NCBI GenBank assembly: GCA_964036295.1
Contig: OZ038468.1
Location: forward strand, 5,390,501 to 5,454,500
Source of the DNA: Plumapathes pennacea
Taxonomy: Eukaryota > Cnidaria > Anthozoa > Antipatharia > Myriopathidae
DNA length: 64,000 nucleotides
Direction: 5' to 3'
Shown here: positions 24,396 to 36,170 of the stretch, piece after piece
Layout: each line of letters begins with the position of its first letter
Numbering within the stretch: the stretch's first letter is position 1
The notes under the pieces: generated by a model
Seen by the model: the letters and a program-made list of their open reading frames with translations, nothing else
Databases searched by the model: none
Told to the model about the DNA's origin: nothing
Position numbers and translations under genes: made by a program

Positions 24396-25226
24396 AAGGC
24401 GCTACTGCGCATGTACTTGACGTTGTCACCTGATGTTGCCTCCACGTTGACAACGTGAAAACGTCAAGTTCTGCGTCGAGAGGAGAACGTGAGTATTTAT
24501 TCCCTCTTTTTTGTAAAATTAAGCTCGCTTTTGTATTTCTGTTCACCCTAAGACTTAGTTTAATTTATGTTGGTTGATTTCAAGACAAAAAAATGGTTTT
24601 GACACAAATTTTGAGGCTTTAAGACTCTCCCTTGCAATATGCTTACTCGGCAGCTAACAACTGAATTGCTTATTCGGCGGAGCAAAGGAAAACGAATGTA
24701 TCTTTCATTTTCTTGGCGTATTACTGGTTCGTATGAACAGCCGGTAAACATACGAGTGTCTTATTTCTTTCAGTTCTTTCTTACCTCATGTTATAATCTC
24801 ATCGCAGCAAGCCTATCTCAACGCGGGTAAAATTGTGTACAATAACAAATGTTTACCGCTCAAACTGTGCCGTGGTCAAAGTTTCCATGCTTTTGCAGTC
24901 GACTGTATGTACTGTATTTTACAAACTGAGCTGTAACTGTGTTCCGGTAACTGCTCACCTGATATTTATTTATTATCAAAATAAGTGTTGATAGCAAGTG
25001 CTAGTTTGTATATGTATTGAGCACTTAAAAAGCCCATATTGTACATGCATCTGCCTTGTCTGTACGGACAAAGGCTGTGATTCCTGCAAAGTTTTTATGC
25101 ACAGGGTAGTTTTATAACTCACTCATCTCATAAATTAAAATATCAAGTTGCACACAATTATTTATCAACCATATAATGTTGTTATCAGAATCTCATCTAG
25201 TTACCTCATTCAATCATAATTCACAG
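24396..25226 (+). other. Harbinger 5' leader and probable intron of the Myb-like gene
   Basis: A donor-like GAACGTGAGT occurs near 24486 and an acceptor-like ATAATTCACAG ends at 25226, directly before the ATG of the Myb-like gene. Between them only AT-rich non-coding sequence is seen. Confidence 0.5.
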
Positions 25227-25952
25227 ATGGAGTGGACAGAAGAAAAAGATCTCTTGCTTGCTCAGGAAATTCTTCTTTGTGAGCCATTTAAACACAGCTG
25301 GTTCAAAAGAGCGTGGATCAGCATGGACCCAAATTTCCAATAATCTTAATACTCATCCAGGGTTCCAAGTTTCACAGAGAGCTGTTAGAGATCGCTTCAC
25401 CATTCTTGAGAAGAAAGCAAAGAAAAGAAGACGTGACATTGAGAAAGCAACTGGTATTTTCCCTGAGGACTCTGAGCTAGATTTAGCCCTTGAGGATTTT
25501 CACATCGAAAATCAAAATAAAGCCAGAAAAATTGAAAATGATAAACAAAGTGCAGTGGAAATGAGAAGAATGTCGATGGAGACACTTGGCTCAACCCTGA
25601 AGAGGAAATCCGATTCAGAGGATTCGGCACCCAAGAAATGTAAACAGAGGAGGAGTGGCAGTGATACAGTCCAGTTTTTAAGAGATTATAGTGAGCTGGA
25701 GTTTCAAATGAAAAGAGAAAAACTTGTTGCCAAAAAAGAAGAACAGTCAATTGTAGTGCAACAGCAGCAACAACAACAGCAGATGTTCACCATGCTATAG
25801 CAACAGCAGCATCAGCAGAACCAACAACAGCAACAATACCAGCAACAATTCAGCAACAAATGCAGCAGATGCAACACATGTTTTTGGAATCCCAGAGGCA
25901 GCAAGCACAGCTAATGGGATCCTTACTTGAGAAAATGATGGACAAAAAATAG
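25227..25952 (+). pseudogene. Harbinger Myb/SANT-like DNA-binding protein, frameshifted
   Basis: Starts ATGGAGTGGACAGAAGAAAAAG (25227), giving MEWTEEKDLLLAQEILLCEPF, the typical start of the Myb-like protein of PIF/Harbinger, which helps the transposase enter the nucleus and bind the ends. A one-base shift near 25290 moves the rest into the frame open at 25258-25800: SANT helix part (RGSAWTQISNNLN), basic coiled segment (EKKAKKRRRD) and a Gln-rich tail. A stop at 25798 and a further shift separate the last helix (QQAQLMGSLLEKMMDKK), ending 25952. Confidence 0.75.
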
Positions 25953-26257
25953 TGTGATGAAACATTTGTTGCGTTGAACATTGTTTTAATCATCAACTGA
26001 ACAGTGTTTGCACACTGTCACTTGGGATGCATGTTTTGAAGAGAAGTTAATTTGAACGTTAACTGTTGCTAATTAGTATTGTTTGGCTTTTGATATTTCA
26101 TTGATGCCATGTTGCATTACAAGGTTGTATTGAAATCAGATTCAAACATTAATTTTAGTCCTAAATAGTTGAGTTCCTGTTGACCACAAGATTACAATAC
26201 CGAACTTTACATGATGCAATGATGGGTGTTTCTTTCATGGTAGACTTTGAACTGAAT

Positions 26258-26670
26258 TCAAGAGAAGTAATCGTGAACATCAGGGGGGTCAAGCTGAAAA
26301 AATCTGGATGTGCTGTTTCCATACAAGCACGTAAGTGCATTTCTGAGTAGTGCAGCTACTGCATACATTTTGCCTATCGAGCTCAATCCTATTTTTAAGT
26401 TTTTCTTGAAATCAAGAAACTTGAAATACTCTACGATGTCGCCAAAGAGCCACTCCACTGAAGTACGGACCTCACTCATCGACTTGTTGAAATCTTGCAT
26501 CTGTGGTGTTAACACACCATTTTTAAATGGGCCTTGAAGATGCAGTCTCAGTGGATAAGCTGGGTCTCCATAAATGCATAATGGGTTTCCAGCTGGATCA
26601 AATGAGACTCTTGCCAAGTCATCGTAGACACCCGAATCAGCCAGCATCCCACTGTCATGCTTCCTTCCCT
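26258..26670 (-). CDS. Harbinger DDE transposase, exon 2 (C-terminal part)
   Basis: An acceptor TATTTTTAG precedes 26670. The exon reads GRKHDSGMLADSGVYDDL, then GDPAYPL with the second catalytic Asp, then SEVRTSVEWLFGDI with the catalytic Glu, and ends at a stop at 26258. The first two bases (AG) complete the codon begun by the final G of exon 1 at 40620, giving Glu, as in the family's VEGRxHD motif. Exon 1 lies about 13.9 kb away on the same strand in the correct order. Confidence 0.8.
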
Positions 26671-26930
26671 CTAAAAATACTAGGATATCCAAGGATAGTG
26701 ATTGCTGCGCAGATTTTGCTGTAATCTTGAGTTGGAGTGAGCGACCTCATCCAGAGAAAATATGGATAACATATCTGGCTAATTGACCAAAAAATCGCGG
26801 CATATATTGCACAAAAGGAACACAAGTGAAATATGTTTTTAATTATCAAAGGGTCTAACATTTTTCTAAATTTCTGATTGTAGATAAAGTACAATTGTTG
26901 TGTAACTTTGATTATAGCTAGCTTGGAATG

Positions 26931-26946
26931 GCTGACTATTGTCAGC
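26931..26946 (-). other. Candidate Helitron 3' terminal hairpin
   Basis: 6-bp stem, 4-nt loop, followed on the minus strand by CATTCCAAG and CTAG, the classical Helitron 3' end layout. Confidence 0.45.
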
Positions 26947-27231
26947 AATGTTTATTTCAAACTATAATAAATTATTATCGATAGAAACCAACAGGAACTA
27001 ACTGAAAAATTAATGACTATTATTTTTGTGTTTAGTTAAGATGTTGCAATTCGACAAGTATGAACAGAACAACCTAACTTAAGACAATCCAATGCAAACA
27101 GGAATGATCCAATGCCAACAGGAACAATCTAATGCCAAGTTTGATGGTTCACATACAAACTGGCTCACTGGTGGAAACTTTAATACTGTATTTGAATGGT
27201 ACTTATAGATGTTTGTGTTACTGGTACATTC

Positions 27232-28617
27232 TTAGTGCTGCTTCCTTTTTGGAGTGATAACTTTGATGGCATTTTTCTTCTCATTAAAAAGAACTGTTGC
27301 TTCAACTGTGAGCAACATTTCAATTACATCATCATCAGTGAGTTCCATGAAATTTTTGTGAATCTCAGCACCCTGTTCCTGGCATGCTGTGTACAGCTGT
27401 GCAATGATATCATCAAAGATATTGAGTGACATGGTTTCTTTTTTGTCATTTATGGACAGTACACTGGCAATGACTTTTCTGTTGCACTTTGCCTTGAGTT
27501 GTGTTAGGCCACACTCAGGGCATTTCAAAATTTTCCTTTCATCGTTTGTCAGCTTGGAATGACACTTGTTGCAACTGAAGTAGTGCTGAACATAATTGAT
27601 GCCATCTGGTGGAAATGTCACTTGGTGATGGTTTGCTTTGGTGGTTTCTGCATCCTGTCGGGTAATGTCCAGGTTTGCTTTTTCCAGCATGGTGTGTTTG
27701 GTAAAGGTCAAATAGTTGGCTCCACCATAACTTTTCACAGCAACATTCCGGATGTGGTAGCACTGCTTTGACTCCACCCTTTTCATGTCATTTTCCCACA
27801 ACACAACACGTACTGATGAAGTGTTGTCAGTGAAAATTGCTTCTTGCTTGTTCAAAGTCTTCCCTTTAACATTGAGGGTCTCTGCAGCACCATCAAAAGT
27901 TATACGCCCAGCAATGTTCACCATTATGTTCACATCCCCGTGTAGGATTTCTTCTGCCGAGCTGTCTTTTGCTTCCACCAGGTCAGTCTGTATTTGCCGG
28001 TAATCGAAGTCAGTTTCACTTTCATTCGGTTCTTCAATCCTGGTTCTTTTATTCAAAATCAGCTCTTCATCTCCAGTCTTGGCATTCCTTTTAATTTGGT
28101 ACCTTTCCAGTTTGACGGGGGAGGTGGACTCAAGCTTTTGCTTGAGTAGCGAGTGTTTCTCTGGCGAGAAGCACACTGTGCGATAGACGTTTGTGCTTGT
28201 CTGAAGCTTCATGTCAAAGTATTGGTTTTTACTTTGGCTTGTCTTTATGGGTGACAGCTGGTGTAGATAGCCCACTATCCCATCTTCTGAAAGAAGAAAG
28301 CAAGTTGATGGTTCACTAATCAGTTACAAGCAAGGGATTTTCCATATTACCATTTTTAGGAGCAAGGTTTATTGTACCGCATTTCAGTATGAATTGACAG
28401 CTGATTATCTGGCAGTGAACCTATGAAGATGCAAGTCATTTTGGACAATTTCTGACATCAGAGGCAATTTAAATGCATCATGAGATCTACTAAATTTAGA
28501 TGAGCAATGATAATGTATTTGGCATCTGTCTGTTCTTCAAGTGTTAGACTTAATAAATGTATCTACTTGCATCTGGATTACAAAGTTTTGGAGCAACTCA
28601 CCATTGGTATGATCCAT
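27232..28617 (-). CDS. RPA70-like single-strand DNA-binding protein of the Helitron
   Basis: Two exons fit: a 16-bp first exon (28602-28617) reading MDHTN plus one base, donor GTGAGT, then acceptor CTTCTTTCAG and exon 2 (27232-28286), which completes the codon as Glu and runs for about 350 residues. Exon 2 begins EDGIVGYLHQLSP, an OB-fold start as in RPA70 DNA-binding domains. It has a second OB-type region (EILHGDVNIMVNIAGRI) and a C4 zinc finger (CNKCHSKL...CPEC), and ends TPKRKQH. Helitrons of animals often carry such a gene, thought to protect the single-strand transposition intermediate. No frameshift was seen. Confidence 0.85.
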
Positions 28618-28680
28618 ACTGTGTAGTATTGTTGTCTGGCGGGAAAATAAAAAACCAGCAATATTATAAATAACTGTAAA

Positions 28681-28715
28681 ATAATAATAATAATAATGAT
28701 AATAATAATAATAAA
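28681..28715. repeat. ATA/ATG trinucleotide microsatellite
   Basis: Run of ATA units with one ATG interruption between the RPA-like gene and the Rep-helicase ORF. Confidence 0.9.
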
Positions 28716-28740
28716 ACACCAGCTTTTATAATTGATGTGA

Positions 28741-31700
28741 TCATCGTTGTTCAAAGAAGTCATTTTTGGTTTGCTCTGAAAGTTTTTTCAACCTAAGCTC
28801 CTCTTCCTGCCTGTACTTCAGGTTCTTGGAATTTTTTATGCTTTTAAGTCTATCAAATGTCATGGGTTCTACAACTAGTGAAGACAACTGTTTCACCCTA
28901 CTCAAGGCTACATATGTGATCCCCAAAGTTTGTTCTGACTTTCCAATGTCCACCCATGCTTTAGGCAGAGTTAGTCCTTGGCTCTTATGGATAGTTAAGG
29001 CCCATGCAAGTTTGAGTGGTAGTTGCTGTCTTTCTTGTGTTGAGTTGTCAGAGTGTATAGAAACAGTAACAGGAGTTATGGGTACTAAAGAAGGAATGTC
29101 TTTGGATATTGAGGGACCAACATAATCATTAAACTTGACAATAACAGCAATAGGCAGATCTGGAGGCTGATGTGATGTTTTATAAATTATGTCAACTACT
29201 TTGCCAGTTGCACCATTACAAAGACCAACAGATGGCCACAAATTCATTGTGAGCATAACTTGAGCACCCTTTGAGATGAGCAATGTTGGTTCTAATCCAT
29301 ACATATCTTGAGGGTTAATTTTGGCTGCCTTTGAACTCGAGTGCTTTGCATCAAACTTTGCAATTGGCTGTTTGAGGTCCAAGAGTGATTTATAATTTAA
29401 TGCAGCAACTTCTTCATTGGTATGAAACAATCGTGTAGCTGTTTTAAACTGATCAAGATTAGTAGCACATGATGGTTGCCTGGTCAATAGTAGTTGCCAA
29501 TCCTCTTTGGTAGTTTCACCATGGCGCAAACGTAGAAGGAAATCTCTGAAAACTATTTGCTCTGGATCTGAACCTTTGACTCTTTGATTAACAGATAATG
29601 TGACTACATTGGTAAACATCATATAATCATAATAGCCTTGCTCCCCAACTGGATTTGATGGTTTTGCATGATACAATGGTTTTGCACAAACTGGTGGTAA
29701 TTGAGCCGGATCACCAATCAGTATAATTGATTTTCCTCCAAACAACCTTTCTTTTGCACCAGATGATTGCCTACATCGCCTGTCAATCCACCCAAGTGCT
29801 TTTTGTCCAAGCATTGAATACTCATCAATGAAAATATAATGAATGCCCAACAGTTTACTTTGTAAATGTAGCAGGGCTTGACCAGTGAGGTCTCTTTCCA
29901 ACAGTTGTGTGATTGGCAGTTTTAACAGCGAATGAATCGTTACTCCATCTATGTTGTAGGCAGCTTTTCCAGTTGTTGCAGTGATTACACATTTGTGTTG
30001 AAGATGAGCTCTTGCAGCATTTATGAAAAAGCTTTTCCCAGTTCCTGCAACACCATTTACAATGAGAAGTAGAGGTTCGTTTGTGGATGTGTTTTCAGAA
30101 TGTTTTGAAATTATATTGAATGCAAGCCTTTGCATTTGACTGAAAGAACTTATGTCTGTTACTTCTCGTTGAGAACATGGTATTTCAAAGTTTTCCTTTG
30201 ATGTATTGATCCAGGAGGGCATTTCACCAATTTGTTGAACAGTGTATTTCATAGCATCCAAGCCCCAGTTGTAGTTTGAATGTGGATCAGGATCTGTATT
30301 TGTTTGTTGACCTGACTTATAAAAATCAGATAAAATCATCCATTCTTCTTGTTGATGTTGCTCCTCATTGTCAGTTTGTTCATCAAGATCTGGAAGCTGG
30401 ATATTTTCCAATACATTTGAAAGTTTCTGAGACCAGTTTTGAACATACCTTTTGGCATATGAAGTGTTCAGAAAGTTATGCCATTCAGTCACATAGGTTT
30501 GCTCATTGGGCTCTGTGGTACCCCATGCATCATTTGGAGAATTTTTCCATGGTTTATATCTTAAAAGTTGAAATTTGCAGTACAGGCTATAATATTGTCC
30601 TCGAGGATTGGGGGAATATGTTGGAAATATGTTTGGGACAATATTATCTGAACACTTTTCAAGTTTGCCCTTAGTTAATTTGTAAAGTGTTGCAAATTGC
30701 GCAAAATTGGTGTTCAATATGTCAGGGAAACTATCTTTAAAGGTACTGCGTTTTGCATATACATCAAGAAAAGAATCTTTTGTACATGTTCCATTGCTGT
30801 TATGGGCAGATGTTTGCAGTCGATGAGAACCATTTAAACTGAAAGATTTGACATGAAAAGTGGTACTGTGTAATTTCAGTGAAAGCAAATGATGCATGGT
30901 TTCTTGAGCACTAAAATCACGGTCTCCCAGACATTTCATCATGAGTTGCTTTATTGTTTTATTGGAGTTGTTATCAACAGGTGAGCTCTTGACAACAGAA
31001 TTGAAAATGTCCTTTAGTTGTTGTGATCTTGGTTCACCCTTGGCAGCATATTTTGCAAGATATTCCACACAAGCATGATGGTCGATTATTATCTGAATGT
31101 CACAATTGGCTCTCCATCCCTGAAGTTGAACACGTTGATGGTTGTTTAACCTAGCATCATTTCTTTTTGTGATGATTTTAGCTCTGTATTGAACTGATTT
31201 GTCTTTAGTGTTGATTTTTTCAAATTCCAATCTAGTTTGATCACAAAGATTGAATGGGAAATTGAAGCGACACTTGAGATCAGTTTTATTCGGTTTGTGC
31301 TTTAGACAATAGTTAGTACTGCAACGTGTGTGACGCTGGACAGTGTTTATAAGGTTTACATAGTCATTGTCATGTTCATCATCTGACAGTTCTAGATAAG
31401 GCTGTTTACATGGATGGATACTTGGTTTTACCCAGTCAGTTTCACAAGGCAGTTGTGGATTGCAAGTTGAGAGTAGTGAATCTACATAATCACAAATTGT
31501 TTGAGTTGCACGTTTGCCACTTTCAATATCTTGCAAAATCACATGGTTTTCCTCGCATGACATTTGTTGAAACTTTTGTTCAGCCAAGAATCCTTTTAGT
31601 GCTACTTCTGTAAGCTCACAAATTCCAGGATCATTCTTCAATTTAGCTGTCCCATGACAATGAATGCTACCTCTAGCTTGAAATTCGTATCTGTACCAGT

Positions 31701-34700
31701 GCCATGTAGCCCCGAGAGTGTCATATAACCAATGTTTAATAAAACTTTCTAAACGTTGGTTGAAAAACCAATCAACAATGTGTGGATTGTGTATTACATT
31801 TTGTCTCCTTTCCTCATTTGTGTAATTATTTGGGTTTTTTGAAAATAAGGAGTGCAATTCTGGCCAATGCATGTCTGCTGAAGAAAAAGTAAAAAAGATG
31901 GTTGGGACACCTTTAACTGCTATAATTGATTTCAATTCTTCCCTTTGTTTATACCAGTAGGCATTACTACCTAAAATGTTGCCTACATATCTTGAAAGCT
32001 TTGTCATAAGAAGTGCAGAACTGTTGGCCGATGCCATTTCATGCAATTGGTCAATTGTGAGATGAGAGTCACCTGGATTTTGTTTGATGAAGATAGAACT
32101 TTGCTGCAAAATGCGTCTCCGTTGAATCATGTTGAGTGCCCAATAGGAGAAGCGAGGATGCTTAGCAAAACGATTAACCCAATGGCCATGCAACCATTCC
32201 CCAAATTTTAGTAGATGTTTAATTCTACTGGCAAAAGGCACATCTCTGTTTAGACTGGGAATAGTTGGGTCACCTTTTCCATCAGGAAATAATGTCGGAA
32301 ATGCCAATGTAGCTAAATATGATGTTTTATATTCATTGAGTGGTTCATTTTGAACAGTTGGCCAATTTAGAGTTTTTCCAGCTAATTCATCTTGAATTGC
32401 CTCTCTTTCTTGTTTCTCATTATGTTCAGAGGAACGAAAACTGCTAGTTTCAGTATCCTTGTTATACACCACATCTGAATCAGTTTCTAATTCTGTATCA
32501 GTTGGGGAATCCTGATCAACGTTGTCAGGCTTTGCTTCTAGTGTTACAATATCCGCTGGAGTACCATTCTCAGGCAGAGAGTTCAAAGCATCTCGATTAA
32601 TTTCAATGTCTTTGTATTGAGGATTATGTAGGCTAAGCCACTGCAATGCGTTCTCAACTTTTTGCCTCCTCACAATGACTTCTTTACAAGTGTTGCCTTT
32701 TCCCCTCATGCTAACAATGACAAAAGGAACATCTTTGGGATACCGGGGTAATGAATGAGCTAGTTCATTCACATTTTGAGGCAAATTGATACAGTGCCCT
32801 GAATAACCTCTTTGTCCACCAGGCTTTATATAAACTCTCATTAATGGTAAAGCTCTAGCTATCAACATTTCCTCTATTTGAGTTAGGCCTTGTAATTCTT
32901 CTGGAACAGAAGAAGGTATCATAAAATTTTCTTTAGAAAATTTCTTTGGGTGCTGCTTGTCTCTTAGACAGGTGGTACACACATAGTTTGAAATTGTCTT
33001 TTTTCTTTTTTTAGTTTTTTGTGGCCAAGCTTCACAGCAGATTTTACATTGGTAAATGGTATAATCTATGGATTTATGAAAATTAATCACATTTCTTGAT
33101 GCCAATTTGTCAAGGGCATCAATTTTCCTTGGAAAATTTTCCTGTTTGCAAGTTGCATTTTGCTTTGGTCGTACTTTAGTTTCCTGACAACAAGAACTGC
33201 TTTGCTTTAAATTCCTTACTTCAGAGAGGTTTCTCCTCTGTGAAGCTTTCTCTGTGCACTGCGAATGTGTGGTATACACAGCAGTTTTATTCAAACGTTT
33301 TTGTGATACAGGAAAAGCAGTATCAAGTTTTCGCTTCTTTTGACATTCCACATTTTGCAAATTCTTTCCAATTGTTTTCTTCTTTGCACCAAAACTGCAC
33401 ATGTCACTTGACAAGGAACTCTGAGGAGTTTGCTGTGTTGATTTTTTTGTAGAGACGTCAAGTACTACATCATAGTGATTTCCATTTGTGTGGTTCAAGT
33501 ATATTGAGCAATCACTTTCAGGTCTTTTGCCATCAAGCATGGTTCTTGAAAACCTTTGCCACTTGTAAGCACCACCAAATTTGGTGTAAACAAAAATATC
33601 GGCAGATAACAAAGAAGCAGCAGTTAAAATTTCAACATCAGTTCCCCAAACACCATTACCAGCCATCTTCGTTTTAGCTAAGTAACCTTTTAATGATGTG
33701 TTCATGTGTGGGAGTAAAAGTGTCTCAATATCCCTCATGTGATTTATAATCTGCTCTCTCACTTTCATGTGATATGTTTGTCTGCCAGTTATGACATATG
33801 AAAATGCTCTGAACAAACAATTTCCGTCACCTAATATATGCAAGAGTTTTGATGGTTGGCCAAGTTTCTTGGAAGGTTTGAAATTGTGCTTCACAACCAA
33901 TGGAAGATTCATGATTGAACACATTCTTGACTGTGACCCTTCACCAAAGTAGGAGAAAAAAGCATTACTTCCTGCATTTGAGTGTGCAGAAGCTTTCTTG
34001 ATGGCAGATTGTGGTTCACTCACTTTTGAGATTAGGGTTGCCCTGGACATCTGATCATTTATCAGTCTGGTTTTTTTTTCAAAGTTTGTCTGTTGTTCTG
34101 TCTGATTTGCCCTTTTTGAATTCTGCTGCTTAGTGCTTTTGTCTGAAAATATGTTGTTAGCTGGATATTGCTCTTGATGATTCATGTTTCCTAACTGTCT
34201 TTTCCTCATGGTTTTCTTTTTTGCACCAAAACTGCACACGTCATTTGACAAGGAACTCAGAGGAATTTGCTGTGTTGATTTATTTGTAGAGACGTCAAGT
34301 ACTACATCATAGTGATTTCCATTTGTGTGGTTCAAGTATATTGAGCAATCACTTTCAGGTCTTTTGCCATCAAGCATGGTTCTTGAAAACCTTTGCCACT
34401 TGTAAGCACCACCAAATTTGGTGTAAACAAAAATATCGGCAGATAACAAAGAAGCAGCAGTTAAAATTTCAACATCAGTTCCCCAAACACCATTACCAGC
34501 CATCTTCGTTTTAGCTAAGTAACCTTTTAATGATGTGTTCATGTGTGGGAGTAAAAGTGTCTCAATATCCCTCATGTGATATATAATCTGCTCTCTCACT
34601 TTCATGTGATATGTTTGTCTGCCAGTTATGACATACGAAAATGCTCTGAACAAACAATTTCCGTCACCTAATATATGCAAGAGTTTTGATGGTTGGCCAA

Positions 34701-35202
34701 GTTTCTTGGAAGGTTTGAAATTGTGCTTCACAACCAATGGAAGATTCATGATTGAACACATTCTTGACTGTGACCCTTCATTACAAGAAATAAAAGCACA
34801 GGGTGCAGAAAAGTTTTCTTCAAGATTGACATTAGGCCCAGGGTTAGTTTCAACATCATTTGCCAGCCTTATCAATTCAGGAATGTAAAATCGGTATAAA
34901 TATATTTGTGTGAGCCACAGGCGATTGAGTCTCGTGAGCTCAAATTGATGAATAAGTGTTTTTAAAACAGGTAAGTATATTGCCTGCATGTAGAACAGTA
35001 AGACTAAAGAGCTCCAGAATTTTCCTTTGAAACACTCACTGTATTCTCGAGCTTTCAAGTATATGGAATGCATTCCAGTAACTATTCTATATTGCATAAG
35101 AGAATTACCCATCGTCCACATACCTTCACAGAAGTTTGTTTCTAGATACAGCAATAATGAAAACTGAAAGAGATTTGAATGTATGTTAAACTTTGTAAAC
35201 AC
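28741..35202 (-). CDS. Helitron OTU-OTU-Rep-PIF1 helicase polyprotein with 2A-type peptide
   Basis: One uninterrupted frame of 2153 codons. The frame opens at GTG; the first Met is residue 28 (35119-35121), and an acceptor-like CTCTTTCAG near 35166 suggests a spliced 5' leader. Order: hydrophobic N-terminus; 2A motif DVETNPGP (116-123); OTU 1 (GDGNC about 178); OTU 2 (about 457); Cys-rich DUF6570-like region (about 715-745); Helitron_like_N with [19 protein letters not shown] and the HUH motif SIHCHG (about 1180); Rep tyrosines [10 protein letters not shown] (about 1377); PIF1 helicase with Walker A GVAGTGKS (about 1716), Walker [18 protein letters not shown] and [10 protein letters not shown]. 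All catalytic motifs are present. Rep nicks and joins DNA, and the helicase drives rolling-circle strand displacement. Probably the master copy or a recent insertion. Confidence 0.92.
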   Translation of the reverse strand: MFTKFNIHSNLFQFSLLLYLETNFCEGMWTMGNSLMQYRIVTGMHSIYLKAREYSECFKGKFWSSLVLLFYMQAIYLPVLKTLIHQFELTRLNRLWLTQIYLYRFYIPELIRLANDVETNPGPNVNLEENFSAPCAFISCNEGSQSRMCSIMNLPLVVKHNFKPSKKLGQPSKLLHILGDGNCLFRAFSYVITGRQTYHMKVREQIIYHMRDIETLLLPHMNTSLKGYLAKTKMAGNGVWGTDVEILTAASLLSADIFVYTKFGGAYKWQRFSRTMLDGKRPESDCSIYLNHTNGNHYDVVLDVSTNKSTQQIPLSSLSNDVCSFGAKKKTMRKRQLGNMNHQEQYPANNIFSDKSTKQQNSKRANQTEQQTNFEKKTRLINDQMSRATLISKVSEPQSAIKKASAHSNAGSNAFFSYFGEGSQSRMCSIMNLPLVVKHNFKPSKKLGQPSKLLHILGDGNCLFRAFSYVITGRQTYHMKVREQIINHMRDIETLLLPHMNTSLKGYLAKTKMAGNGVWGTDVEILTAASLLSADIFVYTKFGGAYKWQRFSRTMLDGKRPESDCSIYLNHTNGNHYDVVLDVSTKKSTQQTPQSSLSSDMCSFGAKKKTIGKNLQNVECQKKRKLDTAFPVSQKRLNKTAVYTTHSQCTEKASQRRNLSEVRNLKQSSSCCQETKVRPKQNATCKQENFPRKIDALDKLASRNVINFHKSIDYTIYQCKICCEAWPQKTKKRKKTISNYVCTTCLRDKQHPKKFSKENFMIPSSVPEELQGLTQIEEMLIARALPLMRVYIKPGGQRGYSGHCINLPQNVNELAHSLPRYPKDVPFVIVSMRGKGNTCKEVIVRRQKVENALQWLSLHNPQYKDIEINRDALNSLPENGTPADIVTLEAKPDNVDQDSPTDTELETDSDVVYNKDTETSSFRSSEHNEKQEREAIQDELAGKTLNWPTVQNEPLNEYKTSYLATLAFPTLFPDGKGDPTIPSLNRDVPFASRIKHLLKFGEWLHGHWVNRFAKHPRFSYWALNMIQRRRILQQSSIFIKQNPGDSHLTIDQLHEMASANSSALLMTKLSRYVGNILGSNAYWYKQREELKSIIAVKGVPTIFFTFSSADMHWPELHSLFSKNPNNYTNEERRQNVIHNPHIVDWFFNQRLESFIKHWLYDTLGATWHWYRYEFQARGSIHCHGTAKLKNDPGICELTEVALKGFLAEQKFQQMSCEENHVILQDIESGKRATQTICDYVDSLLSTCNPQLPCETDWVKPSIHPCKQPYLELSDDEHDNDYVNLINTVQRHTRCSTNYCLKHKPNKTDLKCRFNFPFNLCDQTRLEFEKINTKDKSVQYRAKIITKRNDARLNNHQRVQLQGWRANCDIQIIIDHHACVEYLAKYAAKGEPRSQQLKDIFNSVVKSSPVDNNSNKTIKQLMMKCLGDRDFSAQETMHHLLSLKLHSTTFHVKSFSLNGSHRLQTSAHNSNGTCTKDSFLDVYAKRSTFKDSFPDILNTNFAQFATLYKLTKGKLEKCSDNIVPNIFPTYSPNPRGQYYSLYCKFQLLRYKPWKNSPNDAWGTTEPNEQTYVTEWHNFLNTSYAKRYVQNWSQKLSNVLENIQLPDLDEQTDNEEQHQQEEWMILSDFYKSGQQTNTDPDPHSNYNWGLDAMKYTVQQIGEMPSWINTSKENFEIPCSQREVTDISSFSQMQRLAFNIISKHSENTSTNEPLLLIVNGVAGTGKSFFINAARAHLQHKCVITATTGKAAYNIDGVTIHSLLKLPITQLLERDLTGQALLHLQSKLLGIHYIFIDEYSMLGQKALGWIDRRCRQSSGAKERLFGGKSIILIGDPAQLPPVCAKPLYHAKPSNPVGEQGYYDYMMFTNVVTLSVNQRVKGSDPEQIVFRDFLLRLRHGETTKEDWQLLLTRQPSCATNLDQFKTATRLFHTNEEVAALNYKSLLDLKQPIAKFDAKHSSSKAAKINPQDMYGLEPTLLISKGAQVMLTMNLWPSVGLCNGATGKVVDIIYKTSHQPPDLPIAVIVKFNDYVGPSISKDIPSLVPITPVTVSIHSDNSTQERQQLPLKLAWALTIHKSQGLTLPKAWVDIGKSEQTLGITYVALSRVKQLSSLVVEPMTFDRLKSIKNSKNLKYRQEEELRLKKLSEQTKNDFFEQR
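33376..34780 (-). repeat. Internal tandem duplication carrying the two OTU domains
   Basis: 33376-33943 and 34213-34780 are near-identical, offset by exactly 837 bp (279 codons), so the reading frame is kept. Both retain the Cys (GDGNC) and His (GNHYDVV) of the OTU catalytic site. The few differences lie mostly at the edges, indicating a recent duplication. Confidence 0.92.
34834..34857 (-). other. 2A-type ribosome-skipping motif DVETNPGP
   Basis: The eight residues fit the 2A consensus D-V/I-E-x-N-P-G-P exactly and are preceded by a Leu/Ile/Tyr-rich helix ([13 protein letters not shown]), as in active 2A sequences. Skipping would release a leader of about 95-120 residues, itself hydrophobic, from the OTU-Rep-helicase product. 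Confidence 0.8.
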
Positions 35203-35216
35203 ACTTTAAACAGAGT

Positions 35217-35546
35217 GAACACAGTAGCAAAACGAGGCGTGCTGAACACACCAGCAAAACGAGGCGTGCTAAACACACCAGCAAAACGACGCGTGCTGAA
35301 CCACACCAGCGAAACGACGCGTGCTAGACACACCAGCAAAAACGAGGCGTGCTAAACACACCAGCAAAACGACACGTGCTCAACACACCAGCGAAACCCC
35401 AGGTGTGCTGAACACACCAGCAAAACGACGCGTGCTAAACACACCAGCAAAACGACACGTGCTCAACACACCAGCAAAACTCCAGGCGTGCTCAACACAC
35501 CAGCAAAACGACGCGTGCTAAACACACCAGCAAAACGACGCGTATT
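35217..35546. repeat. 27-bp minisatellite upstream of the Helitron ORF
   Basis: About 12 units of roughly AACACACCAGCAAAACGACG followed by CGTGCTA, with variants (GAGGCGTG, GACACGTG, CCAGGCGTG). Open frames across it are products of the repeat, not genes. Confidence 0.92.
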
Positions 35547-35667
35547 ACAGCACACACAATGATCCAAAGTCATTCACAATGTTAAGTTGAGAAAGCGAAA
35601 ACGGCGAGTACTCTCACCTCACATCCGTCTTCAGCACTCCACGTGTTGTCTTGGACGGGTACGCACA

Positions 35668-35760
35668 GCATTCTGGTCGACTAATTTCCGGTGCATTCTG
35701 GTCGAATGATTTGCGGTGCATTCTGGTCGAATGATTTTCGGTGCATTCTGGTCCAAAATC
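35668..35760. repeat. 25-bp short tandem repeat
   Basis: Three and a half units of GCATTCTGGTCGAATGATTT plus TCGGT, diverging at the last unit. Confidence 0.9.
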
Positions 35761-35845
35761 GAGATTTTGTCCAGAATATGAACTGCTGCTCCGCTTGCTT
35801 CGCTCGCTGCGCAGCAATAAACATTGAAGATGCTATGAGAACACT

Positions 35846-36022
35846 TGTCGTGTACCATGTATCCGTAACAGAACTATAGCAACTTGTTAGAGATAACTAC
35901 TGCGTTTATTCTCCGACCCGCTCTCTGGTCCGTCTTACTTCAGTTCACTCCCTCACACCATTCCCACATAATAAGTACATGAATAAATATGAATGATTAC
36001 AATGTGATTAACATATATTACA
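35846..36022 (-). repeat. Gypsy 3' LTR
   Basis: 177 bp, plus strand TGTCGTGTACC...TATTACA, matching 40275-40451 with about five differences. Unusually short for a Gypsy LTR. Confidence 0.95.
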
Positions 36023-36034
36023 TCTTCTCTCCCC
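36023..36034 (-). other. Gypsy polypurine tract
   Basis: Minus strand reads AGGGGAGAGAAGA directly before the 3' LTR, the expected plus-strand primer site. Confidence 0.85.
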
Positions 36035-36170
36035 TAAATAAAGACAAAATAAGAAATAATCAAGATCACCAGGAAACCAAAATAAAGGCTAAAGGTTCCG
36101 TTCTTAACTAATCATGTCCATGATAGTTCAGTGCACCGGTGAACAGTAACAGATGAATACTAAGCAATGT

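Larger units (their letters stand above)
26918..35560 (-). mobile_element. Autonomous Helitron (RPA plus OTU/Rep/PIF1 helicase)
   Basis: Contains the diagnostic Rep-helicase ORF (28741-35202) and a downstream RPA-like gene, both minus. A candidate 3' end is visible: on the minus strand a hairpin GCTGAC-AATA-GTCAGC (26931-26946) is followed 9 bases later by CTAG (26918-26921). The next base is C rather than the canonical T, so the end is not certain. The 5' end could not be located; the element at least reaches the minisatellite at 35.2-35.55 kb. It sits in the Harbinger transposase intron. Confidence 0.75.

Noticed and set aside
25740..25870. Stand-alone poly-glutamine gene
   Set aside because: The CAG/CAA-rich stretch is the tail of the Harbinger Myb-like protein.
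33486..34514. Plus-strand ORFs at 33486-33677 and 34323-34514
   Set aside because: Identical to each other only because they are shadows of the duplicated OTU domain on the minus strand.
35321..35521. ORF over the 27-bp minisatellite
   Set aside because: Open only because the unit length is a multiple of three; sequence is a simple repeat.
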